64,000 nucleotides of DNA from Maridesulfovibrio zosterae DSM 11974. Its GTDB lineage: Bacteria; Desulfobacterota; Desulfovibrionia; Desulfovibrionales; Desulfovibrionaceae. This document shows positions 17,833 through 26,147 of this stretch, in pieces. Position 1 is the first letter of the stretch. The number at the start of each line of letters is the position of its first letter. The stretch lies in the NCBI RefSeq assembly GCF_000425265.1, contig NZ_AUDC01000010.1, positions 1-64,000 on the forward strand, given 5' to 3'. The position numbers were made by a program, and so were the translations under genes. The notes beneath the pieces were generated by a model. That model was not told where the DNA came from. It saw only the letters and a program-made list of their open reading frames with translations, and searched no databases.

Positions 17833-17874
17833 CGACGAAGCTTTGGAACATCCGGAGGTTTCAAAGCTTCGTCG
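17833..17874 (-). terminator. Long perfect hairpin after the zinc-ribbon gene
   Basis: A 13-base perfect stem (17833-17845 with 17862-17874) surrounds a 16-base loop containing CCTCCGGA. It starts 12 bases after the stop of the upstream gene but is followed only by TTGTAGTTTG, not a T run. It may be an mRNA 3'-end stabiliser or a first terminator element. Confidence 0.45.
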
Positions 17875-17886
17875 CTGCACTAAATA

Positions 17887-18636
17887 TTAATCCTGCTGAA
17901 GAGCTTTAGGCTTAGCAGCTTCAGGAATATGCTCAATCCAATAAATTAATCTCTGACAGTTTGGACAACTGAGAATCTGTTTTCCTTCCTGCAGACTGTT
18001 AAAATCCTGAGGAGGAATCATTATGTTACACCCTGCGCAAACCGCACCCTCAACAGGAACGATAACCGGATGTGACAGGCGGGAGCGGATGAACTCATAA
18101 CGTCCAAGAATAGGGGCTGGAACAGCTTTTCCAGCTTTATCACGACGCTTAGTGAGTTTTCCAAGATCACCATTTGCTGCAGCAAGTCTTTCTTTAAGGT
18201 TAGCCCGTTTTTCAGCTAACTCTTCATTGAGTTCCTTGATCTTAGCATTGATATCATCAATCATCTCAGTCTGACGTGCTGTTTCCTCAAGAATTGTTAT
18301 TTTCTCTTCTTCACGCAGTCTGTTGAGTTTTTCGAGGCTATCCATCTCGCGCATCATGGCGTGATATTCTTTAGTGGTGCCGACAAGCATCAGCTTACTT
18401 TTACTTTTCTTGACTTTGACGGCATCTTCTTCGATCTCAACGTCTAATCTTTTCTTCTGCTCTGTGAACAGATCAAGTTTTTCATCAAGCTGCTGTTTAC
18501 GCTTTTCAAGGGATTCATAACGAGCTTCGAGAGCGGCAACCTCTTTAGGAGCCTGATCGATTTCTGCTTCAAGCAAAATAATTTCGTCATCAACCTTCTG
18601 CAAAACTACAAGCTGTTCTATCTGTTTTTCATACAT
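17887..18636 (-). CDS. DUF164-type coiled-coil/C4 zinc-ribbon protein
   Basis: The 249-residue protein is almost entirely coiled coil from about 5 to 170, rich in Glu, Lys and Leu. It ends in a four-cysteine zinc ribbon (CAGCNIMIPPQ and CPNCQRLIYW, about 203-232). This matches the family annotated as C4-type zinc ribbon domain protein (DUF164, zf-RING_7). Its function is unsettled; a nucleic-acid-binding or scaffold role is often proposed. The short N-terminus MYEKQIEQLV is typical. It lies between the Nif3-like gene and rnpB. An AGGGG-type ribosome binding site precedes the ATG. Confidence 0.85.
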   Translation of the reverse strand: MYEKQIEQLVVLQKVDDEIILLEAEIDQAPKEVAALEARYESLEKRKQQLDEKLDLFTEQKKRLDVEIEEDAVKVKKSKSKLMLVGTTKEYHAMMREMDSLEKLNRLREEEKITILEETARQTEMIDDINAKIKELNEELAEKRANLKERLAAANGDLGKLTKRRDKAGKAVPAPILGRYEFIRSRLSHPVIVPVEGAVCAGCNIMIPPQDFNSLQEGKQILSCPNCQRLIYWIEHIPEAAKPKALQQD

Positions 18637-18796
18637 TATGGGGTCCCCTTTTCGCGGATGAGCCTTATGGCCTCCGCCACATCGATGTTCGGAAACTTAA
18701 TTTACCGCCAAAGCGGCTTGTCCCGTAATAAAAACACATACAGTCCCGTAAGGCCTCTACGTGACCGTTAATTCTCTAGAGTTTTTAATGTCCCTT
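18637..18796 (-). other. GC-rich, structure-prone leader between nif3-like and zinc-ribbon genes
   Basis: The 160-base gap is richer in GC than other gaps. On the minus strand GTCC-TGAAAGG-GAC can form a small hairpin at the end of the Nif3-like gene. A CCGC-TTT-GGCGG hairpin follows further on, and GCGGAGGCC...GGC...TCCGC lies directly before the ribosome binding site of the zinc-ribbon gene. I see no match to a known riboswitch class. Confidence 0.35.
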
Positions 18797-19606
18797 TCAG
18801 GACCTGCGTACGCCTTCCCCCTGCACATAATAGGCAAAAGGATTACATCCGCCGAAAAATTTAACTTCTGTTCCACCGCCAAGATCAGCTCTTAAAATAA
18901 CGGCAAAACGGCGCATCATCTCTTCTTCAAGAGAAAAATGCCCCACATCAAATATAGCACCCACAGTCTCCTGTGCCGCATGATATTTAACGTCTCCAGT
19001 AATGAATACATCTGCGCCATCGGCAAAAGCTTTATTCATCAGTGAAGAACCTGACCCAGGACAAATGGCCACCGAACTGATATTTTCTGGTTTTGGACCG
19101 CAAAGTCCTATCACATCACATCCGGTTAACTGTGATACCTGATCTACAAAATCAGTATAACAAACCGGATCAGAAAACTGCCCGATACAACCATATCCTA
19201 GAGTTTCACCAGCTTCATTTTCTGCGACCGGATCAAGAACCCTTAAACTTTCAAGCCCCAGATCACGACCCAACCAAGATACAACACCTTTAAACTGAAC
19301 GTCCAAAGAGGTATGGGAGGCAAATAGGGTCGCATCTGCGCATAAGATTTGTTTCATAACGGTGTGAAACCAATCTAGTTTAAATGGCAGCTTAGCCTCA
19401 ATTGCCAGAGGGTGATGAGTCAGTATAAACTGGGCTCCCCACTCCAAAGCAGATGAAACAACTTGTGGCAATGGGTCAAGAGCCACTGCAATTTTACGGA
19501 CTTCCTTTTCGGAGCCAGCAATCTGAACACCACAATTATCCCATGAAGCAGCATAGCTCGAAGGGACAAGAGATTCAATCCGGTTGATAACTTCTATGGT
19601 CTTCAT
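18797..19606 (-). CDS. Nif3-like dinuclear metal center protein (DUF34/YbgI family)
   Basis: This 269-residue protein has the Nif3/YbgI metal-ligand motifs. GVQIAG and the ILTHHPLAI histidines are in the N-terminal half, an SHTSLD element is at about residue 86, and the C-terminal VGHFSLEE supplies the last ligands. Members form toroidal hexamers with two metals per subunit. GTP cyclohydrolase I-like and other hydrolase activities have been suggested, but the role is not settled. The ATG at 19606 (GGTGG about 6 bases upstream) fits the family start MKTIEVINRIE better than an ATG 42 bases earlier. A 160-base structured gap separates it from the zinc-ribbon gene. Confidence 0.88.
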   Translation of the reverse strand: MKTIEVINRIESLVPSSYAASWDNCGVQIAGSEKEVRKIAVALDPLPQVVSSALEWGAQFILTHHPLAIEAKLPFKLDWFHTVMKQILCADATLFASHTSLDVQFKGVVSWLGRDLGLESLRVLDPVAENEAGETLGYGCIGQFSDPVCYTDFVDQVSQLTGCDVIGLCGPKPENISSVAICPGSGSSLMNKAFADGADVFITGDVKYHAAQETVGAIFDVGHFSLEEEMMRRFAVILRADLGGGTEVKFFGGCNPFAYYVQGEGVRRS

Positions 19607-19716
19607 AACAACCACCGTATTGCGTGCAACATGGTTATTCATTGCCATGCTAGCAAGATGTTCAATTATTACCGCTTGTAGACCACTTTTTCACATCAAA
19701 GTCCGAGAAAAGAAGA

Positions 19717-19746
19717 TGCTCCCGCAAGGGTTGTCCCCCGGGAGCA
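19717..19746 (-). terminator. Terminator of the tRNA gene
   Basis: On the minus strand TGCTCCCG (19739-19746) pairs with CGGGAGCA (19717-19724) around a 14-base loop and is followed by TTCTTTTCTC. It lies 70 bases downstream of the tRNA. Confidence 0.75.
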
Positions 19747-19815
19747 CAACTACTTTCTTAATATAGAAAGTCTAAAAATCTGGATTGTATTTGATATGTA
19801 TCCATCTACTATAAG

Positions 19816-19891
19816 TGGTGGGCCAACCAGGATTCGAACCTGGGACCATCCGGTTATGAGCCGGGGGCTCTGCCAACTGAGCTATTGGCCC
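19816..19891 (-). tRNA. tRNA with CAU anticodon (Met elongator, or Ile2)
   Basis: The minus-strand sequence folds as a complete 76-base tRNA. The acceptor stem is GGGCCAA/TTGGCCC, the D loop is AGCTCAGTTGGCAGAGC, the anticodon arm is CCGG-CTCATAA-CCGG with anticodon CAT, and the T arm contains GGTTCGAATCC. The discriminator is A and the CCA tail is encoded. A 5' G-C first pair excludes initiator tRNA. Whether it is elongator Met or lysidine-modified Ile(CAU) cannot be settled by eye; Met is more likely. Confidence 0.93.
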
Positions 19892-19912
19892 GTTCTGTCA
19901 AGCGAGTCGAGC

Positions 19913-19942
19913 TTAATAGCCCAACATTTGACAATATGTCAA
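19913..19942 (-). promoter_or_regulatory. tRNA promoter
   Basis: A perfect TTGACA (19937-19942) and TATTAA (19913-19918) are spaced 18 bases apart, ending about 21 bases before the tRNA 5' end. A second TTGACA sits just before the tRNA itself and is probably irrelevant. Confidence 0.55.
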
Positions 19943-20038
19943 GTCTAAATCAAGAAAAAAATAATTTCTTCAAACAAGATAATAATATCTAGCACATAAA
20001 TATACACATTGAAACTACCAAGCTGAAGGCAGAATCAA

Positions 20039-20545
20039 TTATTCTATCTCATTCTCACGAATATACCTGATCACTGAAGTTGTTGAATAGCCCGGCAAAA
20101 GAGGAAGTGAAAGGACTTGCCCTCCACGATCTTCTACAATATCACGCCCGACAATATTATCAACTGTCCAGTCCCCGCCTTTTACCAGCACATCAGGCTG
20201 AACTTTTTTTATCAGACTGTATGGAGTGTCTTCGTCAAAAAAAATAACGTAATCAATACAAGCAAGTCCTGCCAGCACAAAAGCACGTTGCTGCTGCTTT
20301 GTTACAGGACGTTTATCGCCTTTGATTGAGCGGACAGAGCTATCACTGTTCAATCCGAGAACAAGAAAGTCACCCTGCTCTCTGGCGCGTGATAAAAGGT
20401 CCACATGCCCTGCATGAAGAATATCAAAACAGCCATTGGTAAAGACAATCTTACTGTCTTTTGAAAAATCAGCTCTGATCTTTTCAAATTCAGCAGCAGA
20501 GAGTATCTTCGGGCTGTGAAGATTAATATTTAATTCCTGAGTCAA
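20039..20545 (-). CDS. rfaE2: D-glycero-beta-D-manno-heptose 1-phosphate adenylyltransferase (HldE C-terminal domain type)
   Basis: The enzyme activates heptose-1-phosphate to ADP-heptose for the lipopolysaccharide inner core. This 168-residue stand-alone nucleotidyltransferase has the GCFDILHAGHVDLL (HxGH) motif near residue 38 and the RPVTKQQQRA and GGDWTVDNIVGRD segments characteristic of RfaE domain II. In E. coli the same domain is fused to the kinase HldE; here it is separate. It starts with TTG, supported by GGAG 8 bases upstream. It is divergent from the CPBP gene, with 70 bases between the starts. Confidence 0.92.
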   Translation of the reverse strand: MTQELNINLHSPKILSAAEFEKIRADFSKDSKIVFTNGCFDILHAGHVDLLSRAREQGDFLVLGLNSDSSVRSIKGDKRPVTKQQQRAFVLAGLACIDYVIFFDEDTPYSLIKKVQPDVLVKGGDWTVDNIVGRDIVEDRGGQVLSLPLLPGYSTTSVIRYIRENEIE

Positions 20546-20615
20546 ATTTACTTCTCCCGTTTCATGATGAGCAGATAATAATCAACAAATACGACTTGGC
20601 AAGGAGTATCACTCG

Positions 20616-21269
20616 GTGAATTTAAAAAACAAAACCATTATCCTGATCATTGCTGCTCTTCCCTTCTACCTAAATGATATTTCCAATATCTTTGTTAAGA
20701 AGGAGTTGCTCTGGATCAGCATTGATTACTGCCTGAAAATAGTTCCGCTGACTTTCCTTTTCTATCTACTGAAAAAAGAAATCCTATCTCGTAATGATCT
20801 TGGACTAATATCCATCTCGCCATTAAAATTAGTCAATTGGACAATCGGCGTCACAATTATTGGGCTGAGCCTTGATGAGCCCGGCTTTGCTCTATGGGCA
20901 AAGATACTGCCATCCTTCAGGCTTGGCTCAATACCTATCGGCCCGGACTCTCAATTCTACAATCTAGATATGACCGTCGGACTTATGCTGGTAGCAGTAG
21001 CAGAAGAAATTATTTTTAGAGCTCTTGCATTCAGTGCGCTAAAAGAACGAGGTTGCTCTACTCAAAAGATATTTATAATCTCAGGATTAGTCTTCGGATT
21101 AATACACTGGTCACAAGGCCCTGTAGCAGTTGCAGCAACCGCTGTAACAGGATCTGCCCTTATGATCTGCATGTGGCGCACCGGATCAATATATCCAACA
21201 ATCATAGCTCACTACCTGATTAACTACCTTTCATTTTCGGGTAAGGCCTATATCTTTTGGGGTTTATAA
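20616..21269 (+). CDS. CPBP-family intramembrane metalloprotease
   Basis: The 217-residue integral membrane protein has about six helices. The CPBP (Abi/CAAX-like) motifs are intact. EEIIFR provides the catalytic glutamates (near residue 130), FGLIHW follows at about 165, and HYLINY follows at about 198. Members act as CAAX-type proteases or are involved in bacteriocin immunity and surface-protein processing; the substrate is unknown. It begins with GTG, with AAGGAG 9 bases upstream. It converges with the YkgJ-type gene. Confidence 0.85.
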   Translation: MNLKNKTIILIIAALPFYLNDISNIFVKKELLWISIDYCLKIVPLTFLFYLLKKEILSRNDLGLISISPLKLVNWTIGVTIIGLSLDEPGFALWAKILPSFRLGSIPIGPDSQFYNLDMTVGLMLVAVAEEIIFRALAFSALKERGCSTQKIFIISGLVFGLIHWSQGPVAVAATAVTGSALMICMWRTGSIYPTIIAHYLINYLSFSGKAYIFWGL

Positions 21270-21345
21270 CCTCCTGCAGCTATCCGAGGCCAAAAGAATA
21301 TTTCCAAAAAAGGTCTCTTACCATCGAATGCCACCAGATATTTTG

Positions 21346-22116
21346 CTATTTTTTAGGCTGTAAATTTTCAGAAGCTCCGAGCACAATCAGCTCGACCCAA
21401 TCAAGAGCAAAATTAAGACATTCTTCTTCATCGCTGAGGATAGCTTCCTGTCTTTCTTCGGAAATATCAAGACGGGAAAAAACATTCATGTCTTTGATAA
21501 AATTAACAAAGTTATCTACCTGATAAAGAGCCAGAAAGACCATGTTCAGCTTTCTTTCGTCAAGAACTATTCCGGCTTTACGAGCCCGAGTCATGATGCG
21601 CATGTAACGGTCATTAACTTCATTATACGGCTCAAGCCCCTGATCTTTGAGCCATTCATTACTGGTCCATTCCTTATCCTCTTCAAACCCACGACAGTGT
21701 GGTTCCTGTACGATAAAGAACTGCTCAATGGTCTCACCTTCTTCGTTCATACGGGAAGCACGGCCTAAAGGATAAGTACGGCAGGCACCTGGGCGGTTTT
21801 CATAGATAGAGCACCCTTCATCGCGCACAAAAGGACAACTGCGCTTGGAATTATCGAGCATCCGCAGTTTGGTCATGGGAAACCCTGCCCCCGGAGTGCG
21901 TGAAATATCCACATGATTGTGGATGAATTTCTTACTGTCATGCCCCAGTCCTTTGCGTAAGCGCAAAACATCATACGGAGTAAGCATAAGGTTTAAATCA
22001 CCACAACAGGCGTTGAAACAACGAACTTCAGGGTGGCAGGCAAAACCGAAACTTTTACCGGCTTCAAGTTCAGGCAGATTATTTAAAAATTCTTCGGTGC
22101 TATCATGTTCAGACAT
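21346..22116 (-). CDS. YkgJ-type cysteine-cluster (Fe-S/zinc) protein
   Basis: The 256-residue protein carries a cysteine cluster in its first half. The pattern starts CHPEVRCFNACCGD (about 26-39) and continues with CPFVRDEGCSIYENRPGACRTYPLG (about 90-115), as in the YkgJ/UPF0153 family thought to coordinate an iron-sulfur cluster or zinc. The rest has no recognised domain. The ATG at 22116 is preferred over the one at 22122 because GGGAG lies 7 bases before it; the upstream gene ends at 22119, so the two are closely coupled. Function is unknown. Confidence 0.8.
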   Translation of the reverse strand: MSEHDSTEEFLNNLPELEAGKSFGFACHPEVRCFNACCGDLNLMLTPYDVLRLRKGLGHDSKKFIHNHVDISRTPGAGFPMTKLRMLDNSKRSCPFVRDEGCSIYENRPGACRTYPLGRASRMNEEGETIEQFFIVQEPHCRGFEEDKEWTSNEWLKDQGLEPYNEVNDRYMRIMTRARKAGIVLDERKLNMVFLALYQVDNFVNFIKDMNVFSRLDISEERQEAILSDEEECLNFALDWVELIVLGASENLQPKK

Positions 22117-22118
22117 TT

Positions 22119-23795
22119 TCATTCTCCCGCTATATTATAACTAGCAAGAACCCCTTTCTCACACAGAGACTCTAACTTTCTTATTAAATCAGACTGAAGA
22201 AGCCCTTCCTCATCAGCCATTATCTGCAATATTTCACTTCTGGGGTGCATCGCCTGCATTTTATACTTATTGCCCAGTGCATTTCCTTCCTGAGCAACTG
22301 AAACTCTACTGGAAGTTCCTGTTTTCTTGCGATGCAAAATACGCAGATGTCCCTGATAAACTGCAAACTCACCTTTCAGGCAGCTACGTAAATCATGCTC
22401 CATATCGTCATATTGCGAGGGAGAAAGGAACAGGGAAAAGCCTCCGTTGTCAAGTAACTTAGCAGTTCTGAAAAGGTGACAACATCCGGTAACAGATGCA
22501 CAAGGTCTCATAAAATCAAAATATCCCGCATCAAGAAGCTGGTGATGGATATCCGAAACACGGAATGGATTTGGAGCAATCTGGGCCAAATCAACTTCCG
22601 GACCAGCTCCCTCATCTCCTTTAGGCTGAATTATATGCAGGTCTACAGACTGCATAACTGCCGAAAAATTATAATCAACAACCTTGCATCCCCAAACCCC
22701 GGCATCAGGATATTCCTTAACCGCCGCACTAAGTTTTGAGAGCCACTCAGGATCGACTTCCACATCATCATCTAGATAAACTGCAAACTTACTATTCTTA
22801 ACATCTGGATGATTCATAAGCCAGTTACGCGCAGCAGCAGCCCCTACATTAACGGGAAGATCAATACGAACCATCTGCTGACCGAACTTTTCCTGCCAGC
22901 GACTTATAACTTTGGATGTTCCGTCACTTGAACCGTTATCAAGCATGAAAATTACAGCTTTATATAGTTCCGAGCGATGCAGAGAAGCAAGAGTTGCGTC
23001 CAACTCATCAGCCTTGTTGAAGGAATATAACAGAATTGCCAGCGAATCTGAAAACGGCTCTATTTTTTTATCCAGCTCACGCTCAAGATCATAAAGCCTT
23101 AAAGCTTCAGAGACTCGCCATGGCTGCGCTTCAACCGAGCCTGAAAATATACTCCGTGCAGTTTCACGATCTCCAAGAGACAAAGCTATGGAAGCTGCAA
23201 GGTGCCCAACATTAGCAATGCCAAAGACTTCAGAAGCAGCAAGCAGCAACTTAAAAGCATTAGCAGCATCTCCATTCATATAAGAAAAAAATGCCTTGGC
23301 AGAATTTACAGCTGCTGTAATTTCAGAAGGAAAATCTCTGTCCAGCAATTCAAGTCCGAATTGAAAATCAGAACAGGCTCCTGCATAAATTAATCCCTGC
23401 TGAATCCAGAAAATATTAGCTGATTCCTTTTCCAGACATGATAAAATATATGACCGTACTTTATCATTATCCCTCTTAGCGGTAATGCGTAAAAAATATG
23501 AAAGATTATCAGGTCGTTGCCAGTATTTTAATAGGCCTTTAATACAGGGAACGGCAGAAGCAGGAAAAAGAGAAATCAAACCTTCAATATCAATAAGTTG
23601 CTGAGCCATATTTCCATCAAGAGGATTAGCCGTATAAGCTGCAAATAATAATTCCACGGCAAGTTGTGGGTCACTTTCAAGACTTCTTACGCCGACATCA
23701 AATAAATGTTTTGAGCCAACAGACCCAAGCAGCAAACGCCGTCTGACTTCAGCAGACATGTCCGACCAATACTTTTCATATGAAGTTACGCCCAT
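22119..23795 (-). CDS. GT2-family glycosyltransferase with an N-terminal helical-repeat region
   Basis: This 558-residue protein has two parts. Residues 1-245 are helical, TPR-like, with no catalytic motif. Residues about 250-550 form a GT-A glycosyltransferase: SFNKADELDATLASL, then a sugar-nucleotide binding segment, then the metal-binding LDDDVEVDPEWL (DDD at 342-344), and a downstream LHRKK element near the C-terminus. It is probably cytoplasmic or membrane-associated and acts on cell-surface glycans or proteins. It is coupled to the downstream cysteine-cluster gene. The donor sugar is unknown. Confidence 0.85.
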   Translation of the reverse strand: MGVTSYEKYWSDMSAEVRRRLLLGSVGSKHLFDVGVRSLESDPQLAVELLFAAYTANPLDGNMAQQLIDIEGLISLFPASAVPCIKGLLKYWQRPDNLSYFLRITAKRDNDKVRSYILSCLEKESANIFWIQQGLIYAGACSDFQFGLELLDRDFPSEITAAVNSAKAFFSYMNGDAANAFKLLLAASEVFGIANVGHLAASIALSLGDRETARSIFSGSVEAQPWRVSEALRLYDLERELDKKIEPFSDSLAILLYSFNKADELDATLASLHRSELYKAVIFMLDNGSSDGTSKVISRWQEKFGQQMVRIDLPVNVGAAAARNWLMNHPDVKNSKFAVYLDDDVEVDPEWLSKLSAAVKEYPDAGVWGCKVVDYNFSAVMQSVDLHIIQPKGDEGAGPEVDLAQIAPNPFRVSDIHHQLLDAGYFDFMRPCASVTGCCHLFRTAKLLDNGGFSLFLSPSQYDDMEHDLRSCLKGEFAVYQGHLRILHRKKTGTSSRVSVAQEGNALGNKYKMQAMHPRSEILQIMADEEGLLQSDLIRKLESLCEKGVLASYNIAGE

Positions 23796-23917
23796 CTCTT
23801 TCTCCTATACTAATTTCAGCACTCTCAGAGCATATATCATTCATCCCTCTGGAATGAAATAAGCTTATACCTACAGCTCCTTAAGGCGAATAGATATCAG
23901 TCTCACTCTCAGGTAAA

Positions 23918-23951
23918 TAAAAAAGCTGCTTTAACTTAACAGTCAAAGCAG
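23918..23951 (-). terminator. Terminator of the deacetylase-GT4 gene
   Basis: On the minus strand GCTGCTTT and AAAGCAGC (23925-23932 with 23944-23951) pair around a 11-base loop and are followed by six T residues. It is 56 bases past the gene's stop. Confidence 0.8.
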
Positions 23952-24006
23952 CCGTTCATAACTTCAATTAAAAACTATAATGACCTTATCACCAGATAAA
24001 AAAGAG

Positions 24007-26082
24007 CTACTCTTCAATCAAGCTATCGATATCAGGTAATTCGGTCAGAGGAGTATCCTCTGGCAGCGAACTATAGACTCGAAGTAACGCCTGAACTTTT
24101 GCTGAAGAACTGAGATAAGTACGCACAATCTTGCGATTGATACGCCCCATATTCTTACGCAAATCTCCATCATCTATGAGCCTCTTCATTGCAGTAGCAA
24201 GGGCATCAAAATCTTCAGCTTCGCAAAGAAAACCGTTGATCCCGTCACGAATAAGCTCGCCTGTGCCTCCTGCATTAGTACATACAGTTGCAAGCCCTGC
24301 ATCAAAGGCTTCAAGCAAAGTATTCGGCATGGACTCCTGCCTGGAGCTCATGACATAGACATGTGAAATAGCGAGTTGTTTGACAACTTCTTCATGCGAA
24401 ATGTAACCGGGACATTCGATACGTTCGAGAGTGGAGCCTGCAACCATACCTTGGTATGCTGAAAGGTTTTCCAGTCCCACGGCAGTAAACCTCACATTAT
24501 CGCAAGAATCCTGAGAAAGAAGCTTATCCACAGCTTTTATGAAGACATCAGGTCCTTTTGCGTGACCTGAATTACCTACATATATGACTGAGGTCTCAAC
24601 ACTGCGGCGAGGTTTGCGCCCTCCGCCGATAAAAGAATTATAGACAACATGCGCACGCTTGGATGGCACATAATTTTTAAGCAACACATCACGGCTTTTA
24701 GCTGAGTTGCATATGTAACCATTGCCAATTAGAGAAAAGAGCGGAGCCAGGGGATTAGGTTTATATATAACGCCGCGATTAAAAAACAGTTTGAACTTGC
24801 GTCCCCCCAGCAGAGAGAGACCTTTTGAAATACATGCTATTTTAACCGCTCGGTTATGAAAAGTATGAACCACATCAATCTGCTTATCTTCAATAACTTC
24901 AGATAGAAAACCGGCAGCAGCAAACATATTCTTGAAATTATCAAGAATTACGACTTCCGCGCCCATCTCCTCCAGCTCAGGAATAAGCTTAGACTCAGGT
25001 GGCAAAACAGCAACAACATCTAATCCGGCAGACCGCATAGCTCTTGCACTATTGATAAGCTGACGACTACCACCGGAAAGCTTACCGGTATCCGTTATAT
25101 ATAGAATCTTGTTGATTTCATTGCGTTTACTGAAAAATTTAAAACAAGCCATTGCGGAAGCTTCATTGGAGTACATCAGTAAGCGTTTTTTGATCCATGC
25201 AGCATCCTTACTTGACGCGACTCCTATGCGGTTAAAGCGCATAGGATCAGTGCCGAGCATATTTGCAGACCGCTCTAGAGTGAACGTACCTGAAAATCCA
25301 CAGGCTATAGCCTCCTGCATAGAGATTGAATCAAAATCCCCCCATGGCCAGCAAAAAAACTGCCGCCTGGCTCCATTAATCTTACGTATTTTCTTAAGAC
25401 ATTTTGCAAAATCATCGCGACAAAAAGCACGTCTTTCCTCATCAGTGCGCCTTTTGAAAAGGACTTTACCTTTGCGGAATACAGGCCAAAAGCCATTGTA
25501 AGCAAATGCACTGCCAGTCTGAAAAACAGGCAAAGAAGGATTAAATTTACGGTAGATCCCCCAAATGGACCAATGGGAATCGGCATTATAACTGTCAAAG
25601 AAACGGAAGTCTTTAAAGCACCCCTGATGACGGCAGGTGTGGGCATAAACTTCCATTCCTTTATCATGCACAAGGGATTTAAGCTCAGATTCGTTCATAA
25701 ACTGAGTATTATCTTTTTCAGATAGAGCCTTTATAAAGGCTTCACGCAGGGGAAGTATTTTAGGAACATCGGCCCGCGTTCTTATTTTGCCACTATCTAT
25801 AAAATCGCTGATTGCAAAAAAGACTCCTGTCATCCCCCGCTCTTCCAACATGGGAACAACATTAATCCAATTACTTATATGGCAGTCATCAAAAGTCAAA
25901 ACAACATACTTGTCATCAATCTTTTTACGACCCATACAAATTTCAAAAAGGTGATCAGCAGTAATGGTCTTGAAGCCCATCTCAAGAATCATATCGAGAT
26001 GGGACGCAAAGGTTGCGGGGGAATGGCCATCTTCTTCACAGACAGCATGATAACAGAAAACAGGAATACTCTTACCGAACAT
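24007..26082 (-). CDS. Polysaccharide deacetylase (NodB) fused to a GT4 glycosyltransferase
   Basis: This 691-residue protein combines two enzymatic domains. Residues about 5-260 are a NodB-homology deacetylase: VLTFDDC (D65/D66, motif 1), AHTCRH (148-152, the metal histidines) and a later WPWGDFDS segment. Residues about 325-680 are a GT-B glycosyltransferase of family GT4, with LSGGSRQL, YVGNSGHAKGPDVF and an EX7E motif in ESMPNTLLEA. The start at 26082 (GGAG 7 bases upstream) is chosen over in-frame ATGs further upstream, which overlap the permease gene. It probably builds or edits a surface polysaccharide. No signal peptide is seen, so the orientation of the deacetylase is unclear. Confidence 0.85.
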   Translation of the reverse strand: MFGKSIPVFCYHAVCEEDGHSPATFASHLDMILEMGFKTITADHLFEICMGRKKIDDKYVVLTFDDCHISNWINVVPMLEERGMTGVFFAISDFIDSGKIRTRADVPKILPLREAFIKALSEKDNTQFMNESELKSLVHDKGMEVYAHTCRHQGCFKDFRFFDSYNADSHWSIWGIYRKFNPSLPVFQTGSAFAYNGFWPVFRKGKVLFKRRTDEERRAFCRDDFAKCLKKIRKINGARRQFFCWPWGDFDSISMQEAIACGFSGTFTLERSANMLGTDPMRFNRIGVASSKDAAWIKKRLLMYSNEASAMACFKFFSKRNEINKILYITDTGKLSGGSRQLINSARAMRSAGLDVVAVLPPESKLIPELEEMGAEVVILDNFKNMFAAAGFLSEVIEDKQIDVVHTFHNRAVKIACISKGLSLLGGRKFKLFFNRGVIYKPNPLAPLFSLIGNGYICNSAKSRDVLLKNYVPSKRAHVVYNSFIGGGRKPRRSVETSVIYVGNSGHAKGPDVFIKAVDKLLSQDSCDNVRFTAVGLENLSAYQGMVAGSTLERIECPGYISHEEVVKQLAISHVYVMSSRQESMPNTLLEAFDAGLATVCTNAGGTGELIRDGINGFLCEAEDFDALATAMKRLIDDGDLRKNMGRINRKIVRTYLSSSAKVQALLRVYSSLPEDTPLTELPDIDSLIEE

Positions 26083-26107
26083 GAAACGACTCCGAACGCT
26101 TATATTC

Positions 26108-26140
26108 AAAAACCTTCCCCCCACCTGTGCAGGGGGAAGG
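26108..26140 (-). terminator. Terminator of the ABC transporter operon
   Basis: On the minus strand CCTTCCCCC (26132-26140) pairs with GGGGGAAGG (26113-26121) around a 10-base loop, followed by five T residues. It lies 8 bases after the permease stop. Confidence 0.85.
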
Positions 26141-26147
26141 AAATCAA

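Noticed and set aside
18637-18796. GC-rich gap upstream of the zinc-ribbon gene as a riboswitch
   Set aside because: Hairpins are possible, but no known aptamer consensus matches and the gap is short; listed only as a structured leader.
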